This document shows, piece after piece, positions 7,078 through 14,786 of a stretch of 55,663 nucleotides of DNA (position 1 is the first letter of the stretch; every line of letters begins with the position of its first letter). Position numbers and translations under genes: made by a program. The notes below the pieces were generated by a model that worked only from the letters and a program-made list of their open reading frames with translations, was not told where the DNA came from and made no database searches. The stretch is from Brevundimonas sp. UBA7664 (lineage in GTDB: Bacteria > Pseudomonadota > Alphaproteobacteria > Caulobacterales > Caulobacteraceae): assembly GCF_002483305.1 (NCBI RefSeq), contig NZ_DLHQ01000017.1, forward strand, positions 1 to 55,663. Direction: 5' to 3'.

Positions 7078-8685
7078 TCAGAACAGATCGCCCTGGCCGG
7101 GCGGCGGCGCTTTCGGCTTCGGCGGGAGCGCGGGCTTCGCTCGGGCCGGCGGCGGGTCCCCGGCGCCGTCGATCCGGGCGCCGCGCGACCCGTCGGCGAA
7201 GAACAGGCGCACGGCCTGGCCGTCCTGAAGGGCGGCGGCGGCGGCGATCATGACGCCGTCCTCGGCCTCGACCCGGGCGAAGCCGGGCTTGGGCGTTTTG
7301 GGGTTGAGGCCGGACAGGGCGCGCGACAGGGCGGCCAGCCGGGCCTCGTCGCGTTCGAGCCGACGCGGCAGGGCGATGAGGCGGCCCCCTGCTGAGTCGA
7401 GCCGGGCGGCGCGCTGATCCAGCCGGCGGTGCAGGGGTTCCGGCGACAGCCGGGCGACGGCTCGAAGCAGACGGTGCTCATGGGCCTTCACATTGGCGGC
7501 GAGCCCGGTGCCCAGGCGCGCGGCCATCGACTCCAGCCGGTCGCGGCGGCGCTCCATGGCGCGGTCCAGCAGGGCGCGCGAGAGGCGGCCCGTGACGGTG
7601 ATCAGGCCGCGCTCATGCACCGCCAGATTTCGGGTCAGGCCCGAGGCCAGCCGGCTGCCGGCGTGGTCGAGGCGCTGTTGCGGCAGGGCCAGCAGATCCT
7701 CGGGCCGGGCGGGCAGGCCGCGGGCGGCGGCGCGCAGCCGGGTGCGGCGGTCCTCCAGAATGCGGCCGCCGGCCCGGGCGAGGCGGCGGTCGAGGTCGGC
7801 GACGGCATAGGCCAGGTCGGCCAGCACGGGGGTGGCGATCTCGGCGGCGCCGGTGGGGGTGGGGGCGCGCCGGTCGGAGACGAAGTCGATCAGGGTGGTG
7901 TCGGTCTCGTGCCCGACGGCCGAGATGATCGGGATGGAGGCGGCGGCGACGGTGCGGGCGAGGGCCTCGTCATTGAACGCCCAGAGGTCCTCGACCGAGC
8001 CGCCGCCGCGGGCGACGATGACCACGTCGGGGCGAGGTATCGGACCGCCCGGCTTCAGGGCGTCGAAGCCGCGGATGGCGGCGGCGACCTGACCGGCGGC
8101 GGCGTCGCCCTGGACGACGCAGGGCCAGACGATGACGCGGCAGGGCCAGCGCTCGGCGATGCGGTGCAGGATGTCGCGGATCACGGCGCCGGTCGGGCTG
8201 GTGATGACGCCGACCACGGCGGGGAAGGTCGGGATGGGTTTCTTGCGACCCGGTTCGAACAGGCCCTCGCCGGCCAGTTTCGCCTTCAGCCGCTCCAGCT
8301 GGGCCAGCAGGGCGCCGGCGCCGGCGGCCTCCATGGTCTCGATGACGATCTGGTACGAGGAGCGGGCCGGGTAGGAGGTGATCTTGCCGGTGACGATGAC
8401 TTCCAGGCCCGACTCGGGCCGGACGCCGAGGCCGCGGACCGAGCCCTTCCAGATGACGCCGTCGATGGCGGCCTTGTCGTCCTTGAGCGTCAGATAGACG
8501 TGGCCCGAGGCGTGGTGGTTGACCTTGGATATCTCGCCGCGAAGGCGGACATGGCCGAACCGGTCCTCGAGCGTGCGCTTGAGGGCGAAGGACAGCTCGG
8601 ACACCGTCTGGGGCGGATTGTTGTCCCGCGCGGGCGGCGGCGGCTCATCGGCCGGGCCCTCGAAGACGTAGGAGTCGTCGCTCAT
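7078..8685 (-). CDS. xseA: Exodeoxyribonuclease VII large subunit
   Basis: A 535-residue protein. The N-terminal OB-fold domain (about residues 25-125) begins with TVSELSFALKRTLEDRF and contains VRLRGEISKVNHHASGH. The catalytic core follows, with GVITSPTGAVIRDILHR, RGGGSVEDLWAFNDE and SAVGHETDTTLIDFVSDRR. A long Arg-rich coiled-coil region and a Pro/Lys-rich tail ending in GDLF complete it. With XseB it degrades single-stranded DNA to oligonucleotides in repair; xseB is not in this window. The start was set at the ATG before SDDSYVF. An upstream in-frame extension of 38 residues is possible but has no family-like content. Confidence 0.93.
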   Translation of the reverse strand: MSDDSYVFEGPADEPPPPARDNNPPQTVSELSFALKRTLEDRFGHVRLRGEISKVNHHASGHVYLTLKDDKAAIDGVIWKGSVRGLGVRPESGLEVIVTGKITSYPARSSYQIVIETMEAAGAGALLAQLERLKAKLAGEGLFEPGRKKPIPTFPAVVGVITSPTGAVIRDILHRIAERWPCRVIVWPCVVQGDAAAGQVAAAIRGFDALKPGGPIPRPDVVIVARGGGSVEDLWAFNDEALARTVAAASIPIISAVGHETDTTLIDFVSDRRAPTPTGAAEIATPVLADLAYAVADLDRRLARAGGRILEDRRTRLRAAARGLPARPEDLLALPQQRLDHAGSRLASGLTRNLAVHERGLITVTGRLSRALLDRAMERRRDRLESMAARLGTGLAANVKAHEHRLLRAVARLSPEPLHRRLDQRAARLDSAGGRLIALPRRLERDEARLAALSRALSGLNPKTPKPGFARVEAEDGVMIAAAAALQDGQAVRLFFADGSRGARIDGAGDPPPARAKPALPPKPKAPPPGQGDLF

Positions 8686-8816
8686 GGGGGGAGGGTAGCG
8701 GGCGGAGGCGGTGGCGGGAATGGGGAACGGCGTCGGCCGGACGCCCTGATCGTCAGTTGCCTCCGACGGGCCGCTCATGAGACCTTCCCTGACCCGCAAC
8801 CGGAGGCCGTGTCGGC

Positions 8817-9296
8817 ATGAGTATGGTGTTGGCGCTTCTGCTCACCCAGGCCGTTGTGAACGTGCCGGCCTATTCGCCGCCCCGCGCCCTGCCGCCCGCG
8901 GCGGATGCCGGGCGACTGAGTCTGGTGGTCGCCACCACCGTCTCGGAAACCGATCCGCACCCGCTGTGCGACCGGCCCAACTGCACCTCGCTTTTCCTGG
9001 GCCGGTATCGCGACGCGCGCACCCTTGCGGGCCCCGCGGTTGATCCCGAATTCGGCGCCCGGGTGGAGATGGGTTCGCCTTGGAACACCTCCTACAGGCT
9101 CGCGCTGATCGTTGAGGACCGACCGGGTCAGGAACGGCTGGTGCGCGCTGTCGCCGGGTTCAATCAACGCACCGGCCAGGCCTGTTTTGACGACCAGGAG
9201 ACCGGGCCGCTGAACTGGACTCCGGAGGGCCCCGGGGTGTCCAGCGCCAACGGCAGGGTCTGCGTCACGGAGTCGGCCGGGCCGCCCCAAGAGTGA
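8817..9296 (+). CDS. Hypothetical secreted protein
   Basis: A 159-residue protein with a short hydrophobic N-terminus (MSMVLALLLTQAVV), probably a signal peptide. Four Cys residues lie in CDRPNC and around the C-terminus (ACFD, RVCV), suggesting disulfides in the periplasm. I do not recognise the family. It is divergent from xseA across about 130 bases and precedes the AraC-type regulator on the same strand. The codon pattern resembles its neighbours, which supports it as a real gene. Confidence 0.55.
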   Translation: MSMVLALLLTQAVVNVPAYSPPRALPPAADAGRLSLVVATTVSETDPHPLCDRPNCTSLFLGRYRDARTLAGPAVDPEFGARVEMGSPWNTSYRLALIVEDRPGQERLVRAVAGFNQRTGQACFDDQETGPLNWTPEGPGVSSANGRVCVTESAGPPQE

Positions 9297-9379
9297 CTTG
9301 CCGATCTCCGTGATCATCGGTAGGCAACGAGCAGAAACGGTTGTTTTTACGCCGTGATTTGTACGCTTGAGGCCGCCCG

Positions 9380-10450
9380 GTGAAGTCCAACGATCCAGAT
9401 TCCGGCACGCCGGACGCCGTCCGCGCGTCGGAGGACGGGGCGTCTGCCAGAGAGCCGGTGAATCCCCTGCCGATCCTGCGCTGGTCGACGCACGACCTGC
9501 CGCCTGAAGAGCGGTACCGCACCTGGTATCTGAGGGACTGGCCGCGCAGCGAGCCGATCTTCCGGACCGAGCCCAGCGAACCGTTCAACACGCGCTGGGA
9601 ATCGGTCCAGCTGGGTCAGGTGACCTTCGTCCATACCGAGATCACCGGCATGCGCTGGGAGCGGCGGGCGCAGGACATCCGCGTCTCGGACTTCGATTCG
9701 ATCATCGTCAACATGATGATCGACGGCGAGGCGCAGGGAGATCTGGACGGGCGGCCGTTCCACCAGACGGCGGGCATGTTCCATTTCCACGACCTGAGCC
9801 GGCCCTCGCTGCATGGCTCGACCGCCAGCCTGACCCACAGTGTGATCATTCCCCGGCCCGTGGCGGAGGCCTGGTTCGCGCCGATCCACGACCTGCACGG
9901 GCTGGTTGTCGGGGGCGCGGCGGCGAAGCCCCTGTTCGCCTATTCCGCCCACCTGCGCGAGATGATGCCGCGCCTCGACCTGTCGGAGGCGGACCGCCTC
10001 GGGCGGGTCTTTCTGGAACTGCTTTCCGTCGCCCTGCTGGACAAGCGGCCGCCGCCGTCGAGCCGCCTGAGCGCGGAGAGCATCCTGCGCCGGCGGGCGG
10101 CGGAGGAGATCGAACTGCGTCTCGGGCGGGGGATCGTCATCGCCGACCTGTGCCGCGCCCTGGGCACGTCCCGCAGCCGGCTTTTCGCGGCCTTCCAGGC
10201 CGACGGGGGAATCCAGACCTACATCCTGGGCCAGCGTCTCGAGCGGGCGCGCACGGCCCTGGCCGACCTCGAGCCAGCCGGGTCGATCAACAATATCGCC
10301 CTTCGCCTGGGGTTTGGGGACGCCTCCCATCTGAGCCGGTCGTTCCGGAAACGGTACGGAATGGCCCCGAGCGAGTACCGCAAACTGCTGGCGACCGGGC
10401 CCGCCGAGGTGGCGGGGACCGAGGGTTCGGAAGCGCCCGCCGCGGAGTAG
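9380..10450 (+). CDS. AraC family transcriptional regulator
   Basis: A 356-residue regulator. Residues about 40-215 resemble the AraC-binding-like sensor domain of FeaR-type proteins (SFD-like VSDFDSIIVNMMIDGE, then MFHFHDLSRP). Residues about 235-335 form the two-helix-turn-helix AraC domain, ending in INNIALRLGFGDASHLSRSFRKRYG. The chosen start is GTG. It probably activates or represses a nearby catabolic or stress gene in response to a small ligand, but the target and ligand cannot be inferred because the flanking genes are unrelated. A helix-rich acidic tail of about 20 residues follows the DNA-binding domain. Confidence 0.87.
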   Translation: MKSNDPDSGTPDAVRASEDGASAREPVNPLPILRWSTHDLPPEERYRTWYLRDWPRSEPIFRTEPSEPFNTRWESVQLGQVTFVHTEITGMRWERRAQDIRVSDFDSIIVNMMIDGEAQGDLDGRPFHQTAGMFHFHDLSRPSLHGSTASLTHSVIIPRPVAEAWFAPIHDLHGLVVGGAAAKPLFAYSAHLREMMPRLDLSEADRLGRVFLELLSVALLDKRPPPSSRLSAESILRRRAAEEIELRLGRGIVIADLCRALGTSRSRLFAAFQADGGIQTYILGQRLERARTALADLEPAGSINNIALRLGFGDASHLSRSFRKRYGMAPSEYRKLLATGPAEVAGTEGSEAPAAE

Positions 10451-10504
10451 AGGATCGGGGTCTTCTTCGAGGAACTCTACGCCTGTTCGCGCTATTGAGC
10501 CGGG

Positions 10505-10663
10505 ATGGCCGACCCCCGCGACACCGATCCCGACGACCGCGACCCCCGCGAACGCGAGCTGGGGCGGCGCAGCGAGGGGCCGGCGGTCAGCCCCTGGCTG
10601 GTCGTCGGCGTGATCCTGCTGATCGGCGCGGCGGTCTATGTGATCTCGGCCGTGGCGCCGTGA
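10505..10663 (+). CDS. Small single-pass membrane protein
   Basis: A 52-residue reading frame from ATG 10505 to TGA 10663. The first half is Asp/Arg-rich (repeats of D-P-R-D type) and the second half is one hydrophobic segment (WLVVGVILLIGAAVYVIS). The topology is one transmembrane helix with a charged cytoplasmic tail. It lies 50 bases upstream of purD. I do not recognise a function; the biased composition and position suggest a real small gene that may be co-transcribed with purD. Confidence 0.6.
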   Translation: MADPRDTDPDDRDPRERELGRRSEGPAVSPWLVVGVILLIGAAVYVISAVAP

Positions 10664-10712
10664 TCGCCATCCGCGACTTGACCGCCTTCGCAGGCGCCGT
10701 CATTGCGCGGGG

Positions 10713-11987
10713 ATGAATATCCTGCTGGTCGGATCAGGCGGGCGTGAGCACGCCCTGGCGTGGAAAATCGCCCAGTCGCCGCTGACGCGGCGGCTGGTCA
10801 TCGCGCCGGGCAATCCGGGCATGGAAAAGCTGGGCGAGCTGCGGCCGTTGAAGGTCACGGACGCCGAGGGGCTGGCGGCGCTGGCGCGCGAGATCAAGGC
10901 CGATCTGGTGGTGGTCGGGCCGGAGACGGCGCTGGAGGCCGGGCTGGCCGACCGGCTGGCGACCGCGGGCATTCCCTGTTTCGGACCGACCAAGAAGGCG
11001 GCGCAGCTGGAGACCTCCAAGGCCTTTTCCAAGGCCTTCATGGAGCGGCACGAGATTCCGACGGCGGGGTTCGGCGTCTATGAGCGACTGCACGAGGCGC
11101 GGCAGGCGCTGTCGGTGTTCAAGCCGCCCTATGTGATCAAGGCCGACGGCCTCGCGGCGGGCAAGGGCGTGGCGATCAGCCCGACGAAACGCGACGCCGA
11201 GGCCGAGATCGAGCGGATGCTGGGCGGCCGGTTCGGGACCGCCGGGGCGCGGGTGGTGATCGAGGAGTTCATGGACGGCGAGGAGGGCTCGCTGTTCGCC
11301 GTCTGCGACGGGACCCGGGCCGTGCTTCTGGGCGGGGCGCAGGATCACAAGCGCGCCTATGACGGCGACCTGGGACCCAACACCGGCGGGATGGGCAGCT
11401 ATTCGCCGGCGCCGGTGTTCACGCCCGAGCTGGTCGAGGCGGCGGACCGGCTGGTGGTGCAGCCGGTGGTCGCGGCCATGGCGGCCGAGGGGATGCCCTA
11501 TCGCGGCGTCCTGTACGCCGGTCTGATGGCGACGGCGGACGGGCCCAAGGTGGTCGAGTTCAACGCCCGCTTCGGCGATCCGGAATGCCAGGTGCTGATG
11601 ATACGGCTGGAGGGGGATGTGGTGCCCCTGCTGCTGGCCTGCGCACGCGGGGATCTGACGCGCGCGCCGGTTCCGTCGTTCCGGGACGAGACGGTGATCT
11701 GCGTGGTGCTGGCGGCTTCGGGCTATCCCGACAGCCCGCTGGAGGGGTCGATCATCCGCGGCGCCGAACAGGATTTCGGGCCGCATGTGCAGGTGTTCCA
11801 CGCGGGAACGCGGCGGCGCGCCGACGGCCAGCTGGCGGCGGCGGGCGGCCGGGTGCTGAATGTCTGCGCGCGCGGCCGGGACATCGCCGAGGCGCGCGAG
11901 CGGGCCTATGCGGCGGTGAAGAAGATCGACTGGCCGGGCGGGTTCCACCGGACGGACATCGGCTGGCGGGCGCTGGAGCGGGAGTAG
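10713..11987 (+). CDS. purD: Phosphoribosylamine-glycine ligase (GARS)
   Basis: A 424-residue enzyme of normal length, opening with MNILLVGSGGREHALAW. It is an ATP-grasp ligase: PYVIKADGLAAGKGVAI marks the ATP-binding region, GGAQDHKRAYDGDLGPNTGGMGSYSP the central site, and EFNARFGDPECQ the metal-binding part. It joins glycine to phosphoribosylamine in step two of purine synthesis in the cytoplasm. There is no other purine gene in the window. The toxin-antitoxin pair starts about 90 bases downstream. Confidence 0.97.
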   Translation: MNILLVGSGGREHALAWKIAQSPLTRRLVIAPGNPGMEKLGELRPLKVTDAEGLAALAREIKADLVVVGPETALEAGLADRLATAGIPCFGPTKKAAQLETSKAFSKAFMERHEIPTAGFGVYERLHEARQALSVFKPPYVIKADGLAAGKGVAISPTKRDAEAEIERMLGGRFGTAGARVVIEEFMDGEEGSLFAVCDGTRAVLLGGAQDHKRAYDGDLGPNTGGMGSYSPAPVFTPELVEAADRLVVQPVVAAMAAEGMPYRGVLYAGLMATADGPKVVEFNARFGDPECQVLMIRLEGDVVPLLLACARGDLTRAPVPSFRDETVICVVLAASGYPDSPLEGSIIRGAEQDFGPHVQVFHAGTRRRADGQLAAAGGRVLNVCARGRDIAEARERAYAAVKKIDWPGGFHRTDIGWRALERE

Positions 11988-12077
11988 GCGCGGCGCGACT
12001 GCGGTGGCGATCTGAACACCTGTCTCGCTGAAGTTGAAGCCGCGTGCACCGTCTGCAGGTCATGGTATGTTCTGTCC

Positions 12078-12275
12078 ATGCCTGAGCCGCCCAACGAAAT
12101 GCATGAAGAGCCCGGCGTATTCGATTTCGCCGACGAAGCGGCGGATGAGGCGTCGATGGTCCGCGGCGAAGCTGACTTCGAAGCCGGGCGTGTGGTCGGT
12201 CACGAAGCCGTAAAGCGTTGGCTGCTGTCGCTGTCGACCGAAAACCCGCTGCCTCGACCCAAATGGGGCGAGTAG
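12078..12275 (+). CDS. Putative type II antitoxin
   Basis: A 65-residue acidic protein. The region RGEADFEAGRVVGHEAVKRWL resembles antitoxins paired with ParE/RelE toxins, in which a helix ends in an AGRxxxHExVxxWL pattern, followed by the Pro-rich end PLPRPKWGE. Its end overlaps the toxin start by 13 bases, the usual coupling in such modules. It would bind and neutralise the toxin and probably repress the shared promoter in the 90 bases upstream, where I could not make out a clear palindrome. The exact antitoxin family is uncertain. Confidence 0.7.
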   Translation: MPEPPNEMHEEPGVFDFADEAADEASMVRGEADFEAGRVVGHEAVKRWLLSLSTENPLPRPKWGE

Positions 12276-12538
12276 TCTGGTCGGATGAGGCCATGGAGAA
12301 CGCGGCCGAGATTACCGGCTATGTTCGGGATTTCAGTCCTGCCGCCGCAGCGCGTCTCGACATGCAGTTTGTCAGTGTGGCGGAAAGTCTGGAGACTTTT
12401 CCCGAGCGCGGACGACCCATCGGTCGTGGCCGTCGCGAGGTTCTCGTCTTGAAGCCATATGTCATGCGCTATGTGCTGGTTTCGGACGAGGTGCGAGTTC
12501 TCTCAATCCGCCATGGCGCAAGGCGACCGCTCAGCTAG
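12263..12538 (+). CDS. ParE/RelE superfamily toxin
   Basis: A 91-residue protein beginning MGRVVWSDEAMENAAEI. It has the ParE/RelE order: a helix with PAAAARLDMQF, then ESLETFPERGRP, and the beta segments VLVLKPYVMRYVLVSDEVRVLSIRHG-type ending with RHGARRP. I set the start at the ATG that overlaps the antitoxin end; an upstream in-frame start would add 15 unrelated residues. Family members inhibit DNA gyrase (ParE) or cleave mRNA on the ribosome (RelE), and the sequence alone does not decide between these. The GC content of the pair looks slightly below that of its neighbours. Confidence 0.78.
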   Translation: MGRVVWSDEAMENAAEITGYVRDFSPAAAARLDMQFVSVAESLETFPERGRPIGRGRREVLVLKPYVMRYVLVSDEVRVLSIRHGARRPLS

Positions 12539-12643
12539 ACCCAGGCGGCGGTCGTGATCCAGTGTTGCAACGAGCGAACCCGTGCCATGGAAGGTGACGC
12601 TTCCGCCACCGCCGCTGCGCGCGCCTGGAACAGAAGGACTCCC

Positions 12644-13303
12644 GTGACCGACACCCTGCCCCCCGAACCGCCGAGCCATTACCGCGACGGCAAGGAGCGT
12701 CTGGCCGATCTGATCGTGCATCTGACCGGGCTGGCGCTGGCGCTGGTCGGGGGCGGGATGCTGCTGGGGCTGGCGATCGGCTTCGGCGACGCCGGAAGCC
12801 TGACGGCGGCGGCGATCTATGCGGGCGGGCTGCTGACCATGCTGGGGCTGTCGACGGCCTATAATTTCGCCGCGCCGCGGTTTCAGCCGCTGCTGAGGCG
12901 GTTCGACCATGCGGGCATCTTCATCATGATCGCGGGCTCCTACACGCCGTTCACGACCCAGCACCTCACCGGGGCCTGGGCCGGGGGGATGACGGCGGCG
13001 GTGTGGACGACGGCGGTGGTGGCGGCGGCGGCCAAGCTGCTGCTGCCGGGGCTGGGCAAGGGGTTCTGGATCCTGGTCTATCTGGCGCTGGGCTGGGTGA
13101 TGGTGATCGCCATCGAGCCTTTCATGCGCAGTCTGGGCCCGGCGCCCGTGATCCTGCTGGCGATCGGCGGGCTGCTGTATTCGGTCGGGGTGATCTTCTA
13201 CGCCAACAAGGCGATGCGCTACCGGCGCGCCATCTGGCACGGCCACGTCGTGGCGGCGGCGGCGGTGCACTGGGTGGCGGTGCTGCTGGCCGTGCTGAAA
13301 TAG
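12644..13303 (+). CDS. Hemolysin III family (PAQR-like) membrane protein
   Basis: A 219-residue, seven-helix integral membrane protein of the HlyIII/PAQR family: HYRDGKERLADLIVHLTG at the start, RRFDHAGIFIMIAGSYTPF in the middle and IWHGHVVAAAAVHW at the end. The GTG start was chosen because the preceding 30 in-frame residues are not family-like. The SxxxH motif of helix two reads STAYN, and the first His of the terminal HxxxH region is Arg/Ala, so the metal site of characterised PAQR receptors appears incomplete. Its role in bacteria is poorly defined. Confidence 0.82.
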   Translation: MTDTLPPEPPSHYRDGKERLADLIVHLTGLALALVGGGMLLGLAIGFGDAGSLTAAAIYAGGLLTMLGLSTAYNFAAPRFQPLLRRFDHAGIFIMIAGSYTPFTTQHLTGAWAGGMTAAVWTTAVVAAAAKLLLPGLGKGFWILVYLALGWVMVIAIEPFMRSLGPAPVILLAIGGLLYSVGVIFYANKAMRYRRAIWHGHVVAAAAVHWVAVLLAVLK

Positions 13304-13316
13304 GGCGAGGCGGGGG

Positions 13317-13955
13317 ATGATCCGCGGATACGCATTGGCCCTGAGCCTCGGCGTGATCGCAGCCGCGATCTTCGCGGGGTGGTACAGCACGACCCGCGTG
13401 GTCTATTTCGCCCCCGCCCTGTTCGAACAGTCGGTCGACTGCGGCCCCGGGGGAGGCGGCCGCTGGCCGGTCATCGATACGTTCGAGGCCGACTGGTACG
13501 GCGGCGCCCTGCGCGCGTTCGGGGAGCCGTCGCTGTACAGCGCATCCCTGAATCCCGAGGCGTCCGCGGGCAGTCTGCGGTTCACCTGGCTGCGCAGTTT
13601 CCGCGACCCCATCTTTGTGCGGATCGACCGGGCGGCCGACGGCGGCGTCCAGTTGTCGGCCGGACAGCGCGCGAAGGGCGGACGTCCGGGTTCACAGACG
13701 CGGCGGGTTTCGCGACGCCTGACCCCCGCGGAAGTGCGGGAACTGGACGCGGTCCTGATCCAGACCGCCCTGTCGGAGCAACCGCCGAAATCCTGCGATG
13801 GAGGCACGGACGGCGCCCGGTGGATCATCGAGGCTGTCGAGCCCTCAACCGGCTATGTCTATGTGAACCGGTGGACGCCCCGGGAAGGACCGGTCCGCGA
13901 ACTGGGTCTGCATATGCTCGAGCTGACCGGCTGGGAGATCGCCGACGTCTACTGA
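13317..13955 (+). CDS. Hypothetical membrane-anchored protein
   Basis: A 212-residue protein with one N-terminal hydrophobic helix (about residues 5-23) and a soluble domain likely to be periplasmic. It contains two Cys (DCGPGGGG and KSCDGG) and a Trp-rich C-terminus. I do not recognise the family. It starts 13 bases after the hemolysin III gene on the same strand and converges on the L,D-transpeptidase-like gene 6 bases beyond its stop. Confidence 0.55.
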   Translation: MIRGYALALSLGVIAAAIFAGWYSTTRVVYFAPALFEQSVDCGPGGGGRWPVIDTFEADWYGGALRAFGEPSLYSASLNPEASAGSLRFTWLRSFRDPIFVRIDRAADGGVQLSAGQRAKGGRPGSQTRRVSRRLTPAEVRELDAVLIQTALSEQPPKSCDGGTDGARWIIEAVEPSTGYVYVNRWTPREGPVRELGLHMLELTGWEIADVY

Positions 13956-13961
13956 CCGGCG

Positions 13962-14660
13962 TCAGGCCCAGGCGAACAGCAGGCGGCCTTCGCCCATGCG
14001 CTCGCGCAGTGCCGGGAGGTCGGCGTGGCCGACCGAGAAACAGCCGTAGGAGCGGCCCAGCTTGCCCTCGCGGGCGAGGAAGGCCGGGTCGGCGTAGTCG
14101 GCGCCGTGGATGATGATGGCGCGCTCGCGGGCCATGTTGTTGGAATACTCAAGCCCGTCGAGCAGGACGTTGGGGCCCTGCTGGGCGCCGTGGCTGGCGC
14201 CGGCGGTGGCGTAGGCGCCGACCGAGGACATGTGGCTGTCGGGCGTGTTGCCGAAGCTGGTGGCGAAGCCGGTATGGGTCGGGTCGGAGCCGCGGCCGTG
14301 GCTGGTCCGCATCAGGGTGACGGTGCCGCTGGCCAGATCGACCTCGTAGAGCCGCTCGTCGCCCGAGAATTTCTTGAAGTCGACCAGATACATGCGGTCG
14401 CGTTGGGTGATGCGGTGCTGGTGGATGTCGAGCGCCGCCATGGCCCGTTCCATCAGCTCCTCGCGGATCTGGGCGCGCGGGTCGAGGGGGCGGGTGGTGT
14501 TGAGCTGTGAGGTGATGATCTGGGGCGGGCGGGACTGAAGCCCGGGATCCCGGGTGACCGTCGCGAGCGGGCGGGCCGTCGGAACCTGGGCCGCCGCCGT
14601 CGCGCAGCCCGACAGCAGCGCCGCGCCGCCCAGAATGAAGCCTCGTCTCGCCAAGCGCAT
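13962..14660 (-). CDS. Murein L,D-transpeptidase-like lipoprotein (YkuD-related catalytic domain)
   Basis: A 232-residue protein with a lipoprotein signal (lipobox LLSGC, Cys at about 18). The C-terminal catalytic domain carries IIIHGADYAD and GKLGRSYGCFSV, i.e. the His...SxGC pattern of L,D-transpeptidases. The family is usually called 'murein L,D-transpeptidase catalytic domain family'. It would cross-link or edit peptidoglycan, or attach proteins to it, from the periplasmic face of a membrane. It is monocistronic, with about 125 bases before the divergent amidohydrolase gene. Confidence 0.82.
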   Translation of the reverse strand: MRLARRGFILGGAALLSGCATAAAQVPTARPLATVTRDPGLQSRPPQIITSQLNTTRPLDPRAQIREELMERAMAALDIHQHRITQRDRMYLVDFKKFSGDERLYEVDLASGTVTLMRTSHGRGSDPTHTGFATSFGNTPDSHMSSVGAYATAGASHGAQQGPNVLLDGLEYSNNMARERAIIIHGADYADPAFLAREGKLGRSYGCFSVGHADLPALRERMGEGRLLFAWA

Positions 14661-14775
14661 GCGACGCCCCTCGCACGGTTACAGAACAAGTCACGGGTTG
14701 TTTCAGTTCGTGACGGGTGTTTCAACCTGAGCCTTGGCCCAGACGCCCGAATGGCTAAGGTGCAAGCCCTGTTCC

Positions 14776-14781
14776 GGGAGG
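14776..14781 (+). promoter_or_regulatory. Ribosome binding site that fixes the amidohydrolase start
   Basis: GGGAGG lies 5 bases before GTG 14787. The protein from this GTG begins directly with a clean signal peptide, whereas the ATG at 14751 would add 12 residues and has no comparable site. Confidence 0.6.
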
Positions 14782-14786
14782 TTTTC

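Noticed and set aside
8686..8799. A longer N-terminus for xseA
   Set aside because: The 38 extra residues are Pro-rich and unlike family starts. The ATG at 8685 precedes the OB-fold at normal distance.
7429..8820. A 463-residue open frame opposite xseA
   Set aside because: Low-complexity Gly/Asp/Gln-rich shadow of xseA, with no family features.
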